Assembly (NCBI GenBank): GCA_963691705.1
Contig: OY829539.1
Location: forward strand, 3,908,501-3,972,500
Direction: 5' to 3'
Length of the DNA: 64,000 nt
Source: Viola odorata
Lineage: Eukaryota; Streptophyta; Magnoliopsida; Malpighiales; Violaceae
Below the pieces are notes generated by a model that worked only from the letters and a program-made list of their open reading frames with translations, searched no databases and was not told where the DNA came from. Position numbers and translations under genes: made by a program. Positions 21,035 through 32,038 of this stretch are shown here, piece by piece; positions within the stretch are counted from its first letter, which is position 1, and every line of letters begins with the position of its first letter.

Positions 21035-22045
21035 TTATTCGGCCAGTGAAAACAACATATTCACTCTGGAGTGATATAGCTTTAAATTGCAAATATTCCA
21101 AGAGTTGGATATCGGAGTACCGTTCATTGTTTCCAGGTGATATGCACCTTTGCCGATGACTCTGGTAACGCGATATGGTCCTTCCCAATTCGGCGTGAGC
21201 TTTTTCTTCTCTTGGCCCGTTGCTGTTACCTTGCGTAGGACTAAATCTCCTGCCTTGAGTAGCCGTTCTTTGACACGCCGATTATGGTATTTCGTCATTT
21301 TGCGCTTGTAGTGCAATGTTTTGAGAATGGCTTCTTCTCTCATCTCTGGCAAAAGATCCAGCTGCTCCCTTAATCTTTCTTCATTTTGCTCTTCGTTGAA
21401 GTACTCAACTCGAAGGCTGATTGCGCCGATCTCTACTGGAGAAACAGCTTCGACCCCATACGTCATGGCAAACGGTGTCATGCCAGTGCTGGTCTTAGTG
21501 GTCATTCGATAGGCCCACATGACAAACAGCAACTCCTCTGGCCATTTTGCCGGCTTGCCCTCAAGGTTTTTCTTAATCCCGTTAAGGATTGCTCTGTTGG
21601 TGACTTCGGTTTGCCCGTTTGTTTGTGGATGCGCAACGGAAGAGAACCGTTGTTCAATTGAGTATTCTGAGCATTTCTTTTTGAAGTAAGCACTGGTGAA
21701 TTGGGTGCCGTTGTCGCTCACGAGAATTCTTGGGAACCCGAATCTCATGATGACGTTGTTCATGAAAAACCTCCAAGTGTTGTCTACCGTTATCTTTGCC
21801 ACAGCTTCTGCCTCGGCCCACTTTGTGAAATAATCGACAGCAACAATAACATACTGAAGTTGACTTTTGGCAATTGGAAAGGGTCCCAAGATGTCAATTC
21901 CCCACTTTGCAAATGGGCATGGACTCACCATACTTGATAATTCAGCTGCTGGCCGTTGTGGTTCCTTTGCAAATTCCTGGCATTTGTGACAAGACTTCAC
22001 AAAGTTATCCGAATCTCTTCTAATTGTCGGCCAATAAAACCCTGT
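21035..22045 (-). CDS. Element D integrase
   Basis: Continues the pol frame after the TGA at 22046-22048. It begins with the second half of the zinc-binding domain (SCHKCQEF), then the catalytic core: D in WGIDILGPFP, D in ILVSDNGTQF, and E in PQTNGQTEVTNRAI. The C-terminal part (LKAGDLVLRKV, then GPYRVTRVIGKGAYHLETMNG) is the usual Ty3/gypsy integrase tail. All three acidic catalytic residues are present. The zinc-binding HH pair is upstream of the stop codon. Confidence 0.93.
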   Translation of the reverse strand, partial: TGFYWPTIRRDSDNFVKSCHKCQEFAKEPQRPAAELSSMVSPCPFAKWGIDILGPFPIAKSQLQYVIVAVDYFTKWAEAEAVAKITVDNTWRFFMNNVIMRFGFPRILVSDNGTQFTSAYFKKKCSEYSIEQRFSSVAHPQTNGQTEVTNRAILNGIKKNLEGKPAKWPEELLFVMWAYRMTTKTSTGMTPFAMTYGVEAVSPVEIGAISLRVEYFNEEQNEERLREQLDLLPEMREEAILKTLHYKRKMTKYHNRRVKERLLKAGDLVLRKVTATGQEKKKLTPNWEGPYRVTRVIGKGAYHLETMNGTPISNSWNICNLKLYHSRVNMLFSLAE

Positions 22046-25000
22046 TCAGAGAACTTGGGCAGCCATGGTGTTTCCTGAGGCGTGCATTCCGCATATTCCC
22101 TCGTGGATCTCCCTGAGCGTATACAGGCCTTCTTCTTCCGTTATACATTTTGCCGCCGGGTAAGTAAGACAACGGCGAAGAAGTACCCCATCGTGGTAAG
22201 TGCATCTAGCCGCTCTCTTGAGGATCTTCAGCTTCTCACTCGCATTTTCTGGCAGCTTGCCATGCTTGAGATAGTCAATCACTGGAATGCGCCAATCGTT
22301 GGCTGCCTCTAACACACATAGCACTTGCTGCTCTTTCATAAAAGAAGGAATGGAAATTTCCTCTACAGTCACATCGGGTGGCATCATTGCCTCGGAGTTT
22401 GCTGCCAGCTTGGCAATCTCATCGGCCTCTGCATTTTTCTCTCTTGGGATATGGCTGATTTCAGCATGAATTCCTCTATTTTTAATTTCGGCTAGCTCCT
22501 TCTGTACTTTCTTCAAGTACTGAATCATAATCGGCTCTCTAGCCTGAGAATCACCGTTGGCTTGATCAATAATCAATTTTGAATCTCCGTAGATGACCAA
22601 ACGGACGTCGGCCGATTGTGCATTACCGATCAGGTTCCCTCCGATGAGCAATCCTGCCAATAGAGCTTCGTATTCGGCCGCATTATTTGATAACGGCCTT
22701 GAGATTTTTAAGGCGTGCCTCATTTTAATCCCTTCTGGACCTAAAATGATGACGCCGGCTCCTGCTTCGGTTTGATTCTTGGCGCCATCCACGAAGATTG
22801 TCCACCGATCTCCGTTCACATCGGGAAGCGATAAACATGCTTCTTTTTTGCTTTCTGGCGAAGGAATTTGCTTCTGGACAAACGTGCATTCTGCAATAAA
22901 ATCGGCCAGCGCCTGGCCTTTGATGACGGGTCTGGACTGATATTGCAATCCATATTGCTCCAATTCGATGGCCCAAATGACCATTCGGCCAGACGACTCA
23001 GGTCTTTTGAAAACCCTTCTTAGAGGCTGGTCTGTCAGCACGACCATCGGATGAGCTTGGAAATACCGGGCCATCTTTCTGCCAGCTTGCAACAGGGCAA
23101 AAGCGATTTTTTCGATTTGAGAATACCTCAGCTCAGCATCCTTCAAGATTCGGCTGATAAAATGAATCGGTCGATGTATGCCGTTTTCATCCCGAACCAA
23201 GACGGCACTAACCACCTCATCGGCCGCCCCTAGATAAAGAAAAAGGGTGTCCCCTTCTTCGGGTCGAGTTAGCAACAATTCGGAAGACAGATACTGCTTC
23301 AAGTCGTGAAAAGCCTTTTCACAATCGCCATCCCATCCGAATTTTGCCTTCTTCCGAATGACTTTGAAAAACGGGAGGCATTTCTCGCCCTGCTTGGAGA
23401 TGAATCGGCTCAAAGCAATTACTCTTCCTGTGAGTCGCTGCACCTCCTTCACACTCTTTGGCGAAACCATGTCCTTGATTGCCTTCAGTTTGGCGGGATT
23501 GGGCTGAATTCCTTTTCTGCTGACCACATAACCAAGGAATTTCCCCGCTTGGAATGCAAACATGCATTTTTTTGGATTTAATTTCATTCCAAATTTTCGC
23601 ATTATCCCAAATAACTCCTCAAGGTCTCGCAGATGGGTCTCAAAATTTTTTCTTTTCACCAGCATATCATCAACGTACACCTCCAGATTTTTCCCGATTA
23701 ACGGCTCGAAAATCTTATTGGCCGTTCTCTGAAATGTTGCTCCAGCATTCTTCAGACCAAACGGCATAGCCCGATAGCAGTAGGTGGCCCTCGGCGTGAT
23801 GAAAGCCGTTTTCTTCTCGTCTTCGATCGCCATCGGTATCTGATGATACCCCGAATTGGCATCAAGCGAACTTAGATACCCATAACCAGCCGTTTGATCC
23901 ACCAATTGCTCTATCCGTGGCAGCGGATAACAGTCCTTGGGGCATGCCTCGTTCAGGTCGGTGAAATCAATGCACATCCTCCACTCCCCGTTTGGCTTTC
24001 TTACTACCACTGGATTAGCTAACCATGGCGGATACTGAACCTCTCGGATGAAGTTGGCCTTTAAGAGCTTGTCCACTTCTTTCTCAATTGCATCTGCTTT
24101 TTCTTTGGAGAAAGCTCGCCGTTTCTGTTGCACTGGCCTGGCATTCGGGTACACGTTCAGTCGGTGCTCTGCCGTTTCCCTCGAAAGGCCCGGTATGTCC
24201 GTCGGGACCCAGGCGAATTCTCCTCTGCACTTGTTTAACAGAAACGCAAGCTGGTCACAATCTCCCTTGCTCAGCTTCTCGCTTATTAAAAAATGCTCAG
24301 CGGGCAGATCAGCCACCGACACTTGGACCATTCTCTCCAATGGCTGGGTACGCTGCTCCTCATCATCTTCTAGTGAATCGTCTGCTACGCAGACATAGCG
24401 ATCACAGCAACCATCAACCATTGTGATGTAGCATTCAGCAGCTACCTTCTGATCTCCTCGGATCGTAACCACGCCGTCCCAGGAAGGGTATTTCATCTTC
24501 AAATGCCTTTGCGATATTACCACACCGAAAGCATTTAAAAACGGACGCCCCAAGATCACATTGTATGGCAGGTTTAAGTCCACCACCAGAAATAGCTGCT
24601 GCTCCTTTCTGCGGGAGCTGTCTTCCACGAAAAAGATTGACAGAAAAGTTAAGCCTACAACAGGAATGGGAATGCCGTTTACCCCAATGATCGGCCGTCG
24701 GCAAGGCTTCAGGTCCGGCCTAGGTCCTTGCAAACGGTTAAAGGCGTTGGCAGAAATGAGGTTCACAGCACTTCCGTTGTCCACCAGTGTACGCCTGACC
24801 CCGCAATCGGCAATGATGGCTGTCACCACTAATGCTTCATTCTGAGGATATGTCACTCCGATCTCATCCTCCTCTGAAAATGTTATGGCCATTCGGTCCA
24901 GCTCCGATAGACCTGTTTTTTCCCCAACGGGATTATTCCGCTTTCTCTTTTCCCCAATCGGTACATCCTCCGATTCCTCATGCTGGGCTCCTCCCGCTAT

Positions 25001-26734
25001 CAAATTGATCATGGGGAACTCATCGAGAGAGGTTGTCAACACCTGCTGCTTTCCTTTGTCTCTCTGGCTACTGGTTCCGGCTACATTGGGATCGGCTTCC
25101 GCTTCTCTCCTGTTGCCGTCAGTTCGATCCTCCCTGGCCCTATTTCGAGCCTTGGCCGCAAATTCGCCCAAATAGCCCTCTTCAATCAACTTTTCAATAG
25201 CCTTTTTCAGAGAGAAACAATCCTCAGTGTCATGCCCTTTTGCCTTATGGAAACGGCAGTAAGAATCCTTATGCGGTCCCATAACGGCGCCAGGTTTGCG
25301 CTTTGGATACTGAATCGGCAATCTCCGTTCTTCTATGATGGCAAAGATCTCCGCCACCGGCTTAGTTAGCTGCAACGTGGAGAAATCCGCAAGGCGATCC
25401 GTCTGCCGGCCTCCAGCCGCTTGCTTCTTTTCTCCCTGCTTGCGGACGGCCGTTTCTTTCTTGGGGAGATCGGGCTCCTCCCGTTTCTTCCGCTGGAAAT
25501 CTGCTTCTTCCATCCTCGCATACTTGTCCACCTCGATCCGCAAGAGGTCCAGGGTCTTCGGCGTGCTCGCAATCAGAGCATTTTCCAACTCCCGATACCT
25601 GCAGTTCCTCCTCAAAGCCTCAGCGGCAAAGTTTGGCGCAACGTCGGGCAGAGTCGCCAACTCAGCATTGAATCTGGCAACATACACCGTTAATGATTCC
25701 CCCGACTTTCGCACCATATCAAATAGAATCGCCGGAGACTTTTCCACAAGAATACAAGAGCTAAATCGGCTTGTGAAAACTTTCGCCAACTGCTCAAAAC
25801 TGTCCACAGATCCGGCTGGCAATTTTTCAAACCAGGTGTTGGCGATTCCCTTCAGAGTCATCACAAATATTTGGCACAGCGCCTCATCCTTTCTAGTAAA
25901 AAACTTAACATGTTTTTTTACTAAGCTCACATGAATTGTCGGATCCGTCGTCCCCATGTAGGAATCGGTTGGCAATTTGACGTGTCTGCTCACCCGATGC
26001 TTCCTAACCCGAAAGGTTAAAGGATTCTTGGGATCATCATCTTGCTCTTCCCGAGCTCGTAGGGAGGCAGAGCCTCTTGAAGCATTCCGATCAGCCCTCT
26101 CGTGATCCCTTCCCGATTGGGGCCGATCCATTGACCTCTCTCGACCTCTTCCTCTCTCGGATCTTCCTTCTACTGACTGCTTCTGGCTCCTTCTCGGGCT
26201 ACGCTGGACTGCTCGGCTATTAGCCTCTTCCATGTTGTCCAGGTATCCTTCCCCTCTGACCGGATTTTCACTGTGACGGTGTAGCCTGAGTTCATTCGAA
26301 GGATTTTCCCGTTGAGCTGGCTGACTGACGTGCTGTTGTACAGATCTGACTGGCTGGAATGCCATGGGCGGAGGCACTAAAGATGGTGTCACCGCAGGTT
26401 GGTCAGGGATATGCTGAGGAAGGATCTGTTGGGAGTGGATCTGCTGGGGGAGGATTTGCTGGTGAACGGGCGGAGGGATCCTTCCCATAAACGTTTGCAT
26501 CATCAGATCCATCCGTCGATGCAAGGCAGCGAACTCATGCATGACTGCTGGTGGGATGACTGCTGGTTGTGGAGTGCTGGGAAGTAGCACCTCTGGAATT
26601 TCTGGGAAATTAAGCCGGCGGGCTGCGGCGTTCATGTCCACACGGGAAGATGAGGCGTGAGGAGGTGGAGTTTCATACTGACCAGCAGCACCACTAGTGG
26701 GTTGATTTGATTGAAAGTTTGGGTCGGATGCCAT
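22046..26734 (-). CDS. Element D gag-pol polyprotein (gag, protease, RT, two RNase H domains)
   Basis: 1,562 residues from the ATG at 26732-26734. In order: disordered N-terminus; gag domain (about 250-360) with ANTWFEKLPAGSVDSFEQL; a CRFHKAKGHDTEDC knuckle (C-x2-H-x4-H-x4-C, a variant); protease motif TLVDNGSAVNLI; RT with RMCIDFTDLNEACPKDCYPLP and catalytic YVDDMLVK; a first RNase H (HFISRILKDAELRYSQIEK); and a second, archaeal-type RNase H with IFVDGAKNQTEAGAGV, NNAAEYEALLAGL and YGDSKLIIDQANG. The dual RNase H is known from Tat elements. The frame stops at TGA 22046-22048 inside the integrase zinc-binding domain. Confidence 0.95.
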   Translation of the reverse strand: MASDPNFQSNQPTSGAAGQYETPPPHASSSRVDMNAAARRLNFPEIPEVLLPSTPQPAVIPPAVMHEFAALHRRMDLMMQTFMGRIPPPVHQQILPQQIHSQQILPQHIPDQPAVTPSLVPPPMAFQPVRSVQQHVSQPAQRENPSNELRLHRHSENPVRGEGYLDNMEEANSRAVQRSPRRSQKQSVEGRSERGRGRERSMDRPQSGRDHERADRNASRGSASLRAREEQDDDPKNPLTFRVRKHRVSRHVKLPTDSYMGTTDPTIHVSLVKKHVKFFTRKDEALCQIFVMTLKGIANTWFEKLPAGSVDSFEQLAKVFTSRFSSCILVEKSPAILFDMVRKSGESLTVYVARFNAELATLPDVAPNFAAEALRRNCRYRELENALIASTPKTLDLLRIEVDKYARMEEADFQRKKREEPDLPKKETAVRKQGEKKQAAGGRQTDRLADFSTLQLTKPVAEIFAIIEERRLPIQYPKRKPGAVMGPHKDSYCRFHKAKGHDTEDCFSLKKAIEKLIEEGYLGEFAAKARNRAREDRTDGNRREAEADPNVAGTSSQRDKGKQQVLTTSLDEFPMINLIAGGAQHEESEDVPIGEKRKRNNPVGEKTGLSELDRMAITFSEEDEIGVTYPQNEALVVTAIIADCGVRRTLVDNGSAVNLISANAFNRLQGPRPDLKPCRRPIIGVNGIPIPVVGLTFLSIFFVEDSSRRKEQQLFLVVDLNLPYNVILGRPFLNAFGVVISQRHLKMKYPSWDGVVTIRGDQKVAAECYITMVDGCCDRYVCVADDSLEDDEEQRTQPLERMVQVSVADLPAEHFLISEKLSKGDCDQLAFLLNKCRGEFAWVPTDIPGLSRETAEHRLNVYPNARPVQQKRRAFSKEKADAIEKEVDKLLKANFIREVQYPPWLANPVVVRKPNGEWRMCIDFTDLNEACPKDCYPLPRIEQLVDQTAGYGYLSSLDANSGYHQIPMAIEDEKKTAFITPRATYCYRAMPFGLKNAGATFQRTANKIFEPLIGKNLEVYVDDMLVKRKNFETHLRDLEELFGIMRKFGMKLNPKKCMFAFQAGKFLGYVVSRKGIQPNPAKLKAIKDMVSPKSVKEVQRLTGRVIALSRFISKQGEKCLPFFKVIRKKAKFGWDGDCEKAFHDLKQYLSSELLLTRPEEGDTLFLYLGAADEVVSAVLVRDENGIHRPIHFISRILKDAELRYSQIEKIAFALLQAGRKMARYFQAHPMVVLTDQPLRRVFKRPESSGRMVIWAIELEQYGLQYQSRPVIKGQALADFIAECTFVQKQIPSPESKKEACLSLPDVNGDRWTIFVDGAKNQTEAGAGVIILGPEGIKMRHALKISRPLSNNAAEYEALLAGLLIGGNLIGNAQSADVRLVIYGDSKLIIDQANGDSQAREPIMIQYLKKVQKELAEIKNRGIHAEISHIPREKNAEADEIAKLAANSEAMMPPDVTVEEISIPSFMKEQQVLCVLEAANDWRIPVIDYLKHGKLPENASEKLKILKRAARCTYHDGVLLRRCLTYPAAKCITEEEGLYTLREIHEGICGMHASGNTMAAQVL

Positions 26735-26822
26735 TTTTGGAAATGAAAAAAAAAACCCCCCAATAAGATTGAAGAAAAGGAAGAGCTTTGAATTTCAAGG
26801 CTGCTCACTTAAAAACTCAAAA

Positions 26823-26843
26823 ACTCTCAATGAAAGCACCAAA
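26823..26843 (-). other. Primer-binding region of element D
   Basis: Directly inside the 5' LTR the minus strand reads TTTGGTGCTTTCATTGAGAG. A has nearly the same sequence at the same position, which supports close kinship. I did not identify the primer tRNA. Confidence 0.6.
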
Positions 26844-27610
26844 TAATAATCCGTGGACCGGAGTGAGGGGTTTTTTGGTAAAGTGGCTCGCTGGAAGGTA
26901 GTGATCAGATCACCGTGAAGGACCTACACAATGCCGGAAGTGTTTTCCGACGTAAGAGCTCCAATGCCAAAGTCAGTAATTTTGGTTAAGTGTGGAGAAA
27001 GTGTGTGTATTTTTTCGTGTCTTTGAGTAAAGGAGAAACTTCCCTTATATACCTCCCTCTAGTCCTTAGGCTGGACTAGAGTGGTTAGATCTCTGACATC
27101 CCCTCCCCTTTTTCCTCAGCAGGTGGTCTAGGGGCAGGGATTCATCATTATAACGTGGGGTGCAGACCTTATTTTAGGGGAATAGAGTCGTCCCTTTGTC
27201 CGGTTGTCAGGTGACGATGTGATGGGAGCAGGTTATCCTCCCTGCCAACCTTGACTAAATGTATACTGACTATGGAGTATTATACCAATAATATCTGTGA
27301 GGGGAGATTAATATCTGGGCCCCATCAGTACGATGCCGTTTGTGGCGAATCGGCAAGGAGCCGTTTGTTGTGAATCGGCCGAGTGCCGTTGCCTTTGCCT
27401 TTATTGATGAATCGGCTCTGTGCCGTTTTGGTGATAACGGGCTGGACTTGTCCTTTAGTCACTTATTCCCGTTGACCTGGTCAATCGATCACGATGCCGT
27501 TTTATATCGTTGACTTGGTCAAACCGGTCATGTGCCGTTTTGACCGGTCAACGGTACTTTGTGAAGGTGCAAAGTCCATTGTGCCCTTCTGATAATTTTA
27601 TGTATTATCA
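26844..27610 (-). repeat. Element D 5' LTR (promoter LTR)
   Basis: 767 bp, nearly identical to the 3' LTR at 16353-17119. Differences seen include CGTGGACCGG versus CGTGGATCGG, and GCCGGAAGTG versus GCCGGAGGTG. Confidence 0.95.
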
Positions 27611-28566
27611 GATCCCTTCCTTGTGTTTTGCTCGTGATGGATGCTTTTGGGAAAATTGCAGTCGCGAACGGCGGTTGATGAATGGATGATAGGCCAGGAC
27701 CTCGGGCTTACTTGCTAATACTTCCTTCTTGCTTGTTTAAAATTCTTAGTGTTTTATGAGAGAGTGGAAGAGTGAGATGGTGTGTGGATGAGGGGTGTGT
27801 ATGCATGAGCTTCTCTATTTTTTTCCTCCCCCCCTTCTTCTTTTTCTCTTCCTTTTCAGAACAGGTGATCCATGCTATTTATAGCATGGATAAGGCGGTG
27901 GAGATGAGGTGAGGTGGCTTGAGGCACAGTGAATTGACATGACTTTGTGTTGTTCTTGGTCAGGGAAGGATCGAGAGAGCGCGAGGTGCAAGGGGAAAGG
28001 TGGTCAAATTTTGCAGAATGCATTAATGCAAATTAATGCATACGAGCGGATTTTCTTTGGCTCGAGCTTTTAGTACAAGAAAATTTTACTAAAGATGAAT
28101 AAAATTGCATCCCAAAATTATTAAAAAAATGAAACGAGATAAATGATAATCAGTGAGCTACGAAAAGTTCATTCTAAGATCAAATAAAAATTTGTTTGTA
28201 AGCGATAAGAGTTCGAACAAAAGAAAAAGAAAAAATGCTTAAAATAAAAATAAAAATAAAAATAAAAGTAAAACAAGAACAGGGATAAATAAATAAAAAA
28301 TGCAACTGAGAGTTGAAATAAATAAAAATGGCACGAGTTATAATAATAAGCATCTAATTAGTGAAATTGTTTGATCCGAATGGGAAAAACAATAAAAATG
28401 CGAAAAAAGTACAAAATGAAATTTAAATGACATAAGGCGGGAAAATAAACACCAGATTGACAAAAATAAAGGAGAGTATGACTTTAGAAGACTACTGACA
28501 ATAAATGCAAGAAAAACATTTTTGACGAAAAAACTTAAAAATCCAAAATCGGGTAGCAACAAGTAG

Positions 28567-28957
28567 TATACTTAGTTGGTAGAGCCGGTATATGTAGTCT
28601 TGGTTACTGTTGAGGATATATACCAGAAGGTACATATGTCGGGACCCCCTCGCTGGTGGTGAAAGGTCGTAATTACCCTTGAGGTGTCTTGTTTGTATTA
28701 TCACCTAAGAACTACAGCTACTGGTGTTGTCTGTATTTACTGGTAACTCCGTGATCGTCATGCTAGGAAAGTGCATGTCCGGTAACCCTCTCGGACCGTT
28801 ACAATCGCTCTTAGTAGGAGACGATATTCGTATCCTAAAGTTATAGGGACCTCGTTGAACTAGTCCATGTGACATACACCTTGCCATTTACCAGAATCTA
28901 GGTTACCAGTTTCATAAAATACCAGGAATGACCTTGGCGTACTTTTATATATTATTA
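28567..28957 (-). repeat. Element A 3' LTR, segment 3
   Basis: End of A's left LTR after C. It aligns to the end of the right LTR (CCTCGTTGAACTAGTCCA, then ACACCTTGCCATTTA, ending CTTTTATATATTATTA). It holds about 260 bp (28585-28848) that is replaced by 18 bp in the right LTR. Since LTRs are identical when inserted, one copy changed later, most simply by deletion in the right LTR. Confidence 0.88.
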
Positions 28958-29122
28958 GATTCCCAACCGAAAAAGAGCCCGAGTGTTTACCAAGGGTTGC
29001 TGTTGGCATTTTCTTTACCATGACATCCTGTTAACTCTGCCCTTAATGCACTCTTGTGGTACAATAATTATCTTGTCATGGGCAGAGTGATGTGGCGCTC
29101 CCTTATCCACAATTAAAGGATC

Positions 29123-29828
29123 TGTTGGGAACTGACGGCTATAATGACTATTTAACACTAAATTGGCCAGATTAAATATCAAACAGAAATACGTTAGGAA
29201 TAATCATGAGATTAATTAAATGCAGATTCAAAGACTAAAAAGATCGATTAGGTCTCATGTATATTCATGCTCATGCTTTAACGCCTCTACTAAGAACGAA
29301 GTGCTTAGATACTCATAATCATAATGAAAAGTAAATAAACAATGTATTAAGATGATGAAAAAATCCTCCGTTTTCGAAGGAGCAAAATTTATGTGAAGAT
29401 GGTGACAAAGAAACCAGAGAAAGAGATTCAAACCCACACCGTGGAACCCCCTTCTCAAAAATCTTGGAAGAGTATAAATAGTTCCCAAAAATAACAAAAA
29501 GCAGAAATTAAGGAAAATCGTATCCTAATAAACTTTAAATTGTATTTTGATTGCTCTCATCTTCACAAGGAAATATTATCAGATCAAATTAGCAGGGCAC
29601 ATCTTCAATCAATCCGTCATCAACGCTTCAATCATCAGGGCAGGAAAAATCATCTGCTAGCGCCATCTAATCCTCTATCTGCTCCGCAATGTTCTCCAAG
29701 TGAGGTTTGACGAAGCAAGCCCGTCTTGGTTTAGAATGCTGCCATCAACTTGCCTGCTCCAGTTCTGCCTAGAATTATGCTCGATTTTGCTCCTTTTTAC
29801 TCCAATATAAAAATTTATGAGATAAACA
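29123..29828 (+). mobile_element. Possible solo LTR E inside element A
   Basis: A 706-bp segment starting TGTTGGGAACTG and ending GATAAACA interrupts sequence that aligns with D on both sides. It has a plus-strand TATAAATA near 29472 and no ORF. The flanking pentamers GGATC and ATATC match at only 3 of 5. The insertion replaced the first half of A's antisense gene. LTR identity is a guess from ends and promoter. Confidence 0.35.
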
Positions 29829-32038
29829 ATATCCCTCCCTCACTTAAGGTTTTCCGTTTCTTCTTTCATCTCTACATATGAAGATGCCTCGTATCTTTTT
29901 CCCTCCGATGGAAGATTGAAGCCATTAGGGGTTTTGCCCGAAACTTCTAGAGGGTTGAGTCTTCTGTTCATAAGTGGAAGAACAATTTCTTGTGGTAGAC
30001 CTGCCAGAGGTTTATTGGCGCGCAGATTTTAACTAGTAAATTACAGAGAAAGATTGGACTAGGCTGCATATTTTAACGGGCGAGGAGAAATCCCAGATAG
30101 ATAGCCTTAAACGAATATCTACTCCATTCCATTCGAAAATTCTAGCTGTTGGAGTTCTTTTGAGGGATTGTCGTATCGGTAAGTTTCCAAAATTTTGTTT
30201 GTTTAAGGTCATGTGTTTCTCACTGATGTTTTCTTAATGTTTGTAAACGTGCCAAAGGTTAGCAACTGGAGTGTCTACGACGAGCAACCAAGAAACAAGA
30301 AGTTATTCCTCCAGCTGGGAAAAAGAAGGTTTTCGTTGCCTCTACTTCTCAGGCCAAAAGGAAGGTTACCGATAAGGCGTGCAAAGTACCTGTTCCTCAG
30401 TTACTGGTAGTTATTGAAGATACCGGGTCAAGCTCTAGGGCTTTTGTAGTTGAGGTGTTTGACTTGGACGTAGATCAAGTAAGTGATGACGATCTTGAGG
30501 CATAACCTGACCTAGAGATCAACCACCCCTATTGGGACTTTGACATCACTGCTCACAATTCCTCGTCAACTACTTCATCTAGTGAAATGCCTATCAAATC
30601 ACTTCTTACACGAGGATCCAGGCTCAAACGGAAGAGGCTTGAAGAGGAAAGTACTTTAAAGGGCAAAAATAGACCACCACCTCTAGTCGGTGCTATGACC
30701 TTGACCAACTTCCCTTTGTTAAGTGATTCTGAGGACACTTTATCGTCCCACAGACCTGCAATTCTCGTTAATCTCCCTGCTCAGATGAACAATTCTTCTA
30801 CCATTGTTCCTTCTACTAGTACTTCCACTCTTCCTCATGCTAATGTCGTTATTGTTGAGCCATCTGCTCTCATTTCTACCACCTCTACATTGCCAATTGA
30901 TGTCCATCTTCCTAAGGAGGTGGTACAACCAAGGGCATCGGTCGTCCCAAGTCCTTCTAGGCTAGAGGTTCATGTCGCTCTTGTCCAGCTTCACTTTGTC
31001 CAAGGACCAACGCTACCTCTTTTCCTTATATTTGATATTAGGCTTCAAGGTCTTCCTACGAACCTAACTGTCAGCTTGTCAGATCAGGGACCTAGTGGCG
31101 TAGTCACTCACCAACTAAGTTTGAAGGACTTTGGTTATGAGGGTTGCCACTCTATGGGATTGTCAGAGTCCAACTATCGAGATGTCCGAATTGGGAGTTT
31201 GGTGTCAGAGATAGTGGCAAATCAAACAGATAGGGAAGAGTTTAGGAAGCTGCCATTTAGCGCTCAGTTTAGCCATCTTCAAAACAGTTTGTACACTTCC
31301 CTTTCCCAGGCTCAATACTTGTATGAGACCAGCGCAGAGAGAACGGATAAGCATAATACTATTATCAAGAAGATGTATGCAGACAACAAGTCTTCTCAAG
31401 AAAACCTCCACCGAGTCTCAGAGCTTCAAGAGAAGACAAAATGTGCCTTTGACGAGTGTCAGGCTAAGTTAGCTGAGGCTCAACGGGAAAAAAAAGAGTT
31501 AACGGGATTCGTCAATAAGTTGGGGCGAGAGAAAGAGGATTTGGCGGCTACCATTAAAAAGTTGACGCAGGAGCTTGCTGCTCAGAAGGAATTAGCTTCA
31601 ATGCTAGGTCAAGAGCTTTACAGTAAGAAGAAAGAGCTTGAAGTTGTTCCTGAGCGGATTATTCAATAGCAGAACAAGACGATGGATGTTGTTGTTGATG
31701 GCTTTATGGACTTTTATGGTCATAAAAACTTCACTCCACAGCTCATTACTCTATATGTTGATCGCAGAATTCAAGCGTTGAAGGAGGAGATCTATAATGT
31801 GATTGACTCTAATATGGCAGATGAAGTAAATGCAGGATATGAAGAGCTTCCTTCATCAGAAGACCCTCAACAACCAAAAGATAATCCCGGGCAACCTCCT
31901 TCTCCTCCGCACGAAGAGTGGATTAGATTTTTGAAGTTTGTGTTTGTTTGTTTGTTTGTTTTTTTGTATATGTCGTATGGATTTTCCTTCAATGAACTCT
32001 TTTTTCAAAATTTTCGCAAGTATTTGTACTCTGTTTGA
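29829..32038 (+). pseudogene. Antisense gene of element A, degenerate
   Basis: Homologue of D's antisense gene at 17745-20090. The remnant starts mid-domain (PPSLKVFRFFFHLY, matching D's LFKYFFHLST) and has stops and frame changes up to about 30180. A long frame (30587-31669, 360 codons) then carries the linker, the SLKDFGYEGCHSMGL motif (D: LNNLGESCGRSLGL), the EIVANQTDREEFRKL motif (D: EIFANQADREKYRRL) and a coiled coil. A single in-frame TAG (31667-31669) separates it from the tail VDGFMDFYGHKNFTPQ (31682-32038), which matches D's tail. The open length of the C-terminal part is striking for so old an element. Confidence 0.78.

Larger units (their letters stand above)
16353..27610 (-). mobile_element. 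Retrotransposon D: young Tat-type Ty3/gypsy element with antisense gene
   Basis: 11,258-bp element inside C with GATCC duplicated at 16348-16352 and 27611-27615. LTRs are 767 bp each and differ at only about five positions by eye, so insertion is recent. On the minus strand it has the 5' LTR (26844-27610), a primer-binding region TTTGGTGCTTTCATTGAGAG, a long gag-pol, integrase, tandem repeats, and a gene on the opposite strand before the 3' LTR. Two RNase H domains and the antisense gene mark the Tat lineage. One in-frame TGA splits pol, so this copy is probably not autonomous, though nearly so. Confidence 0.95.
14847..28561 (-). mobile_element. Solo LTR C (about 2.45 kb) inserted in A's LTR, itself split by D
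   Basis: C starts TGTCGCACCC at 14847 and ends GGGTAGCAACA at 28561, with AGTAG at 14842-14846 and 28562-28566. Its ends are the reverse complement of B's ends, so it is a family member in the opposite direction. Its own sequence is 14847-16352 plus 27616-28561; D fills the middle. A minus-strand TATA box (CTATAAATAG) lies near 27875-27884, again about 680 bp from the LTR start. No ORF belongs to C. A G/C-rich block at 15690-15930 has many GGGCC repeats. Confidence 0.87.

Noticed and set aside
22082..26587. Many plus-strand open frames opposite D's gag-pol
   Set aside because: They are shadows of the 1,562-codon frame with no domains and no start context; the minus frame carries all known motifs.
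16353..27610. Endogenous pararetrovirus as source of the RT
   Set aside because: The RT lies in an element with 767-bp LTRs, an integrase and two RNase H domains, which is the Tat Ty3/gypsy layout; pararetroviruses have no integrase or LTRs.
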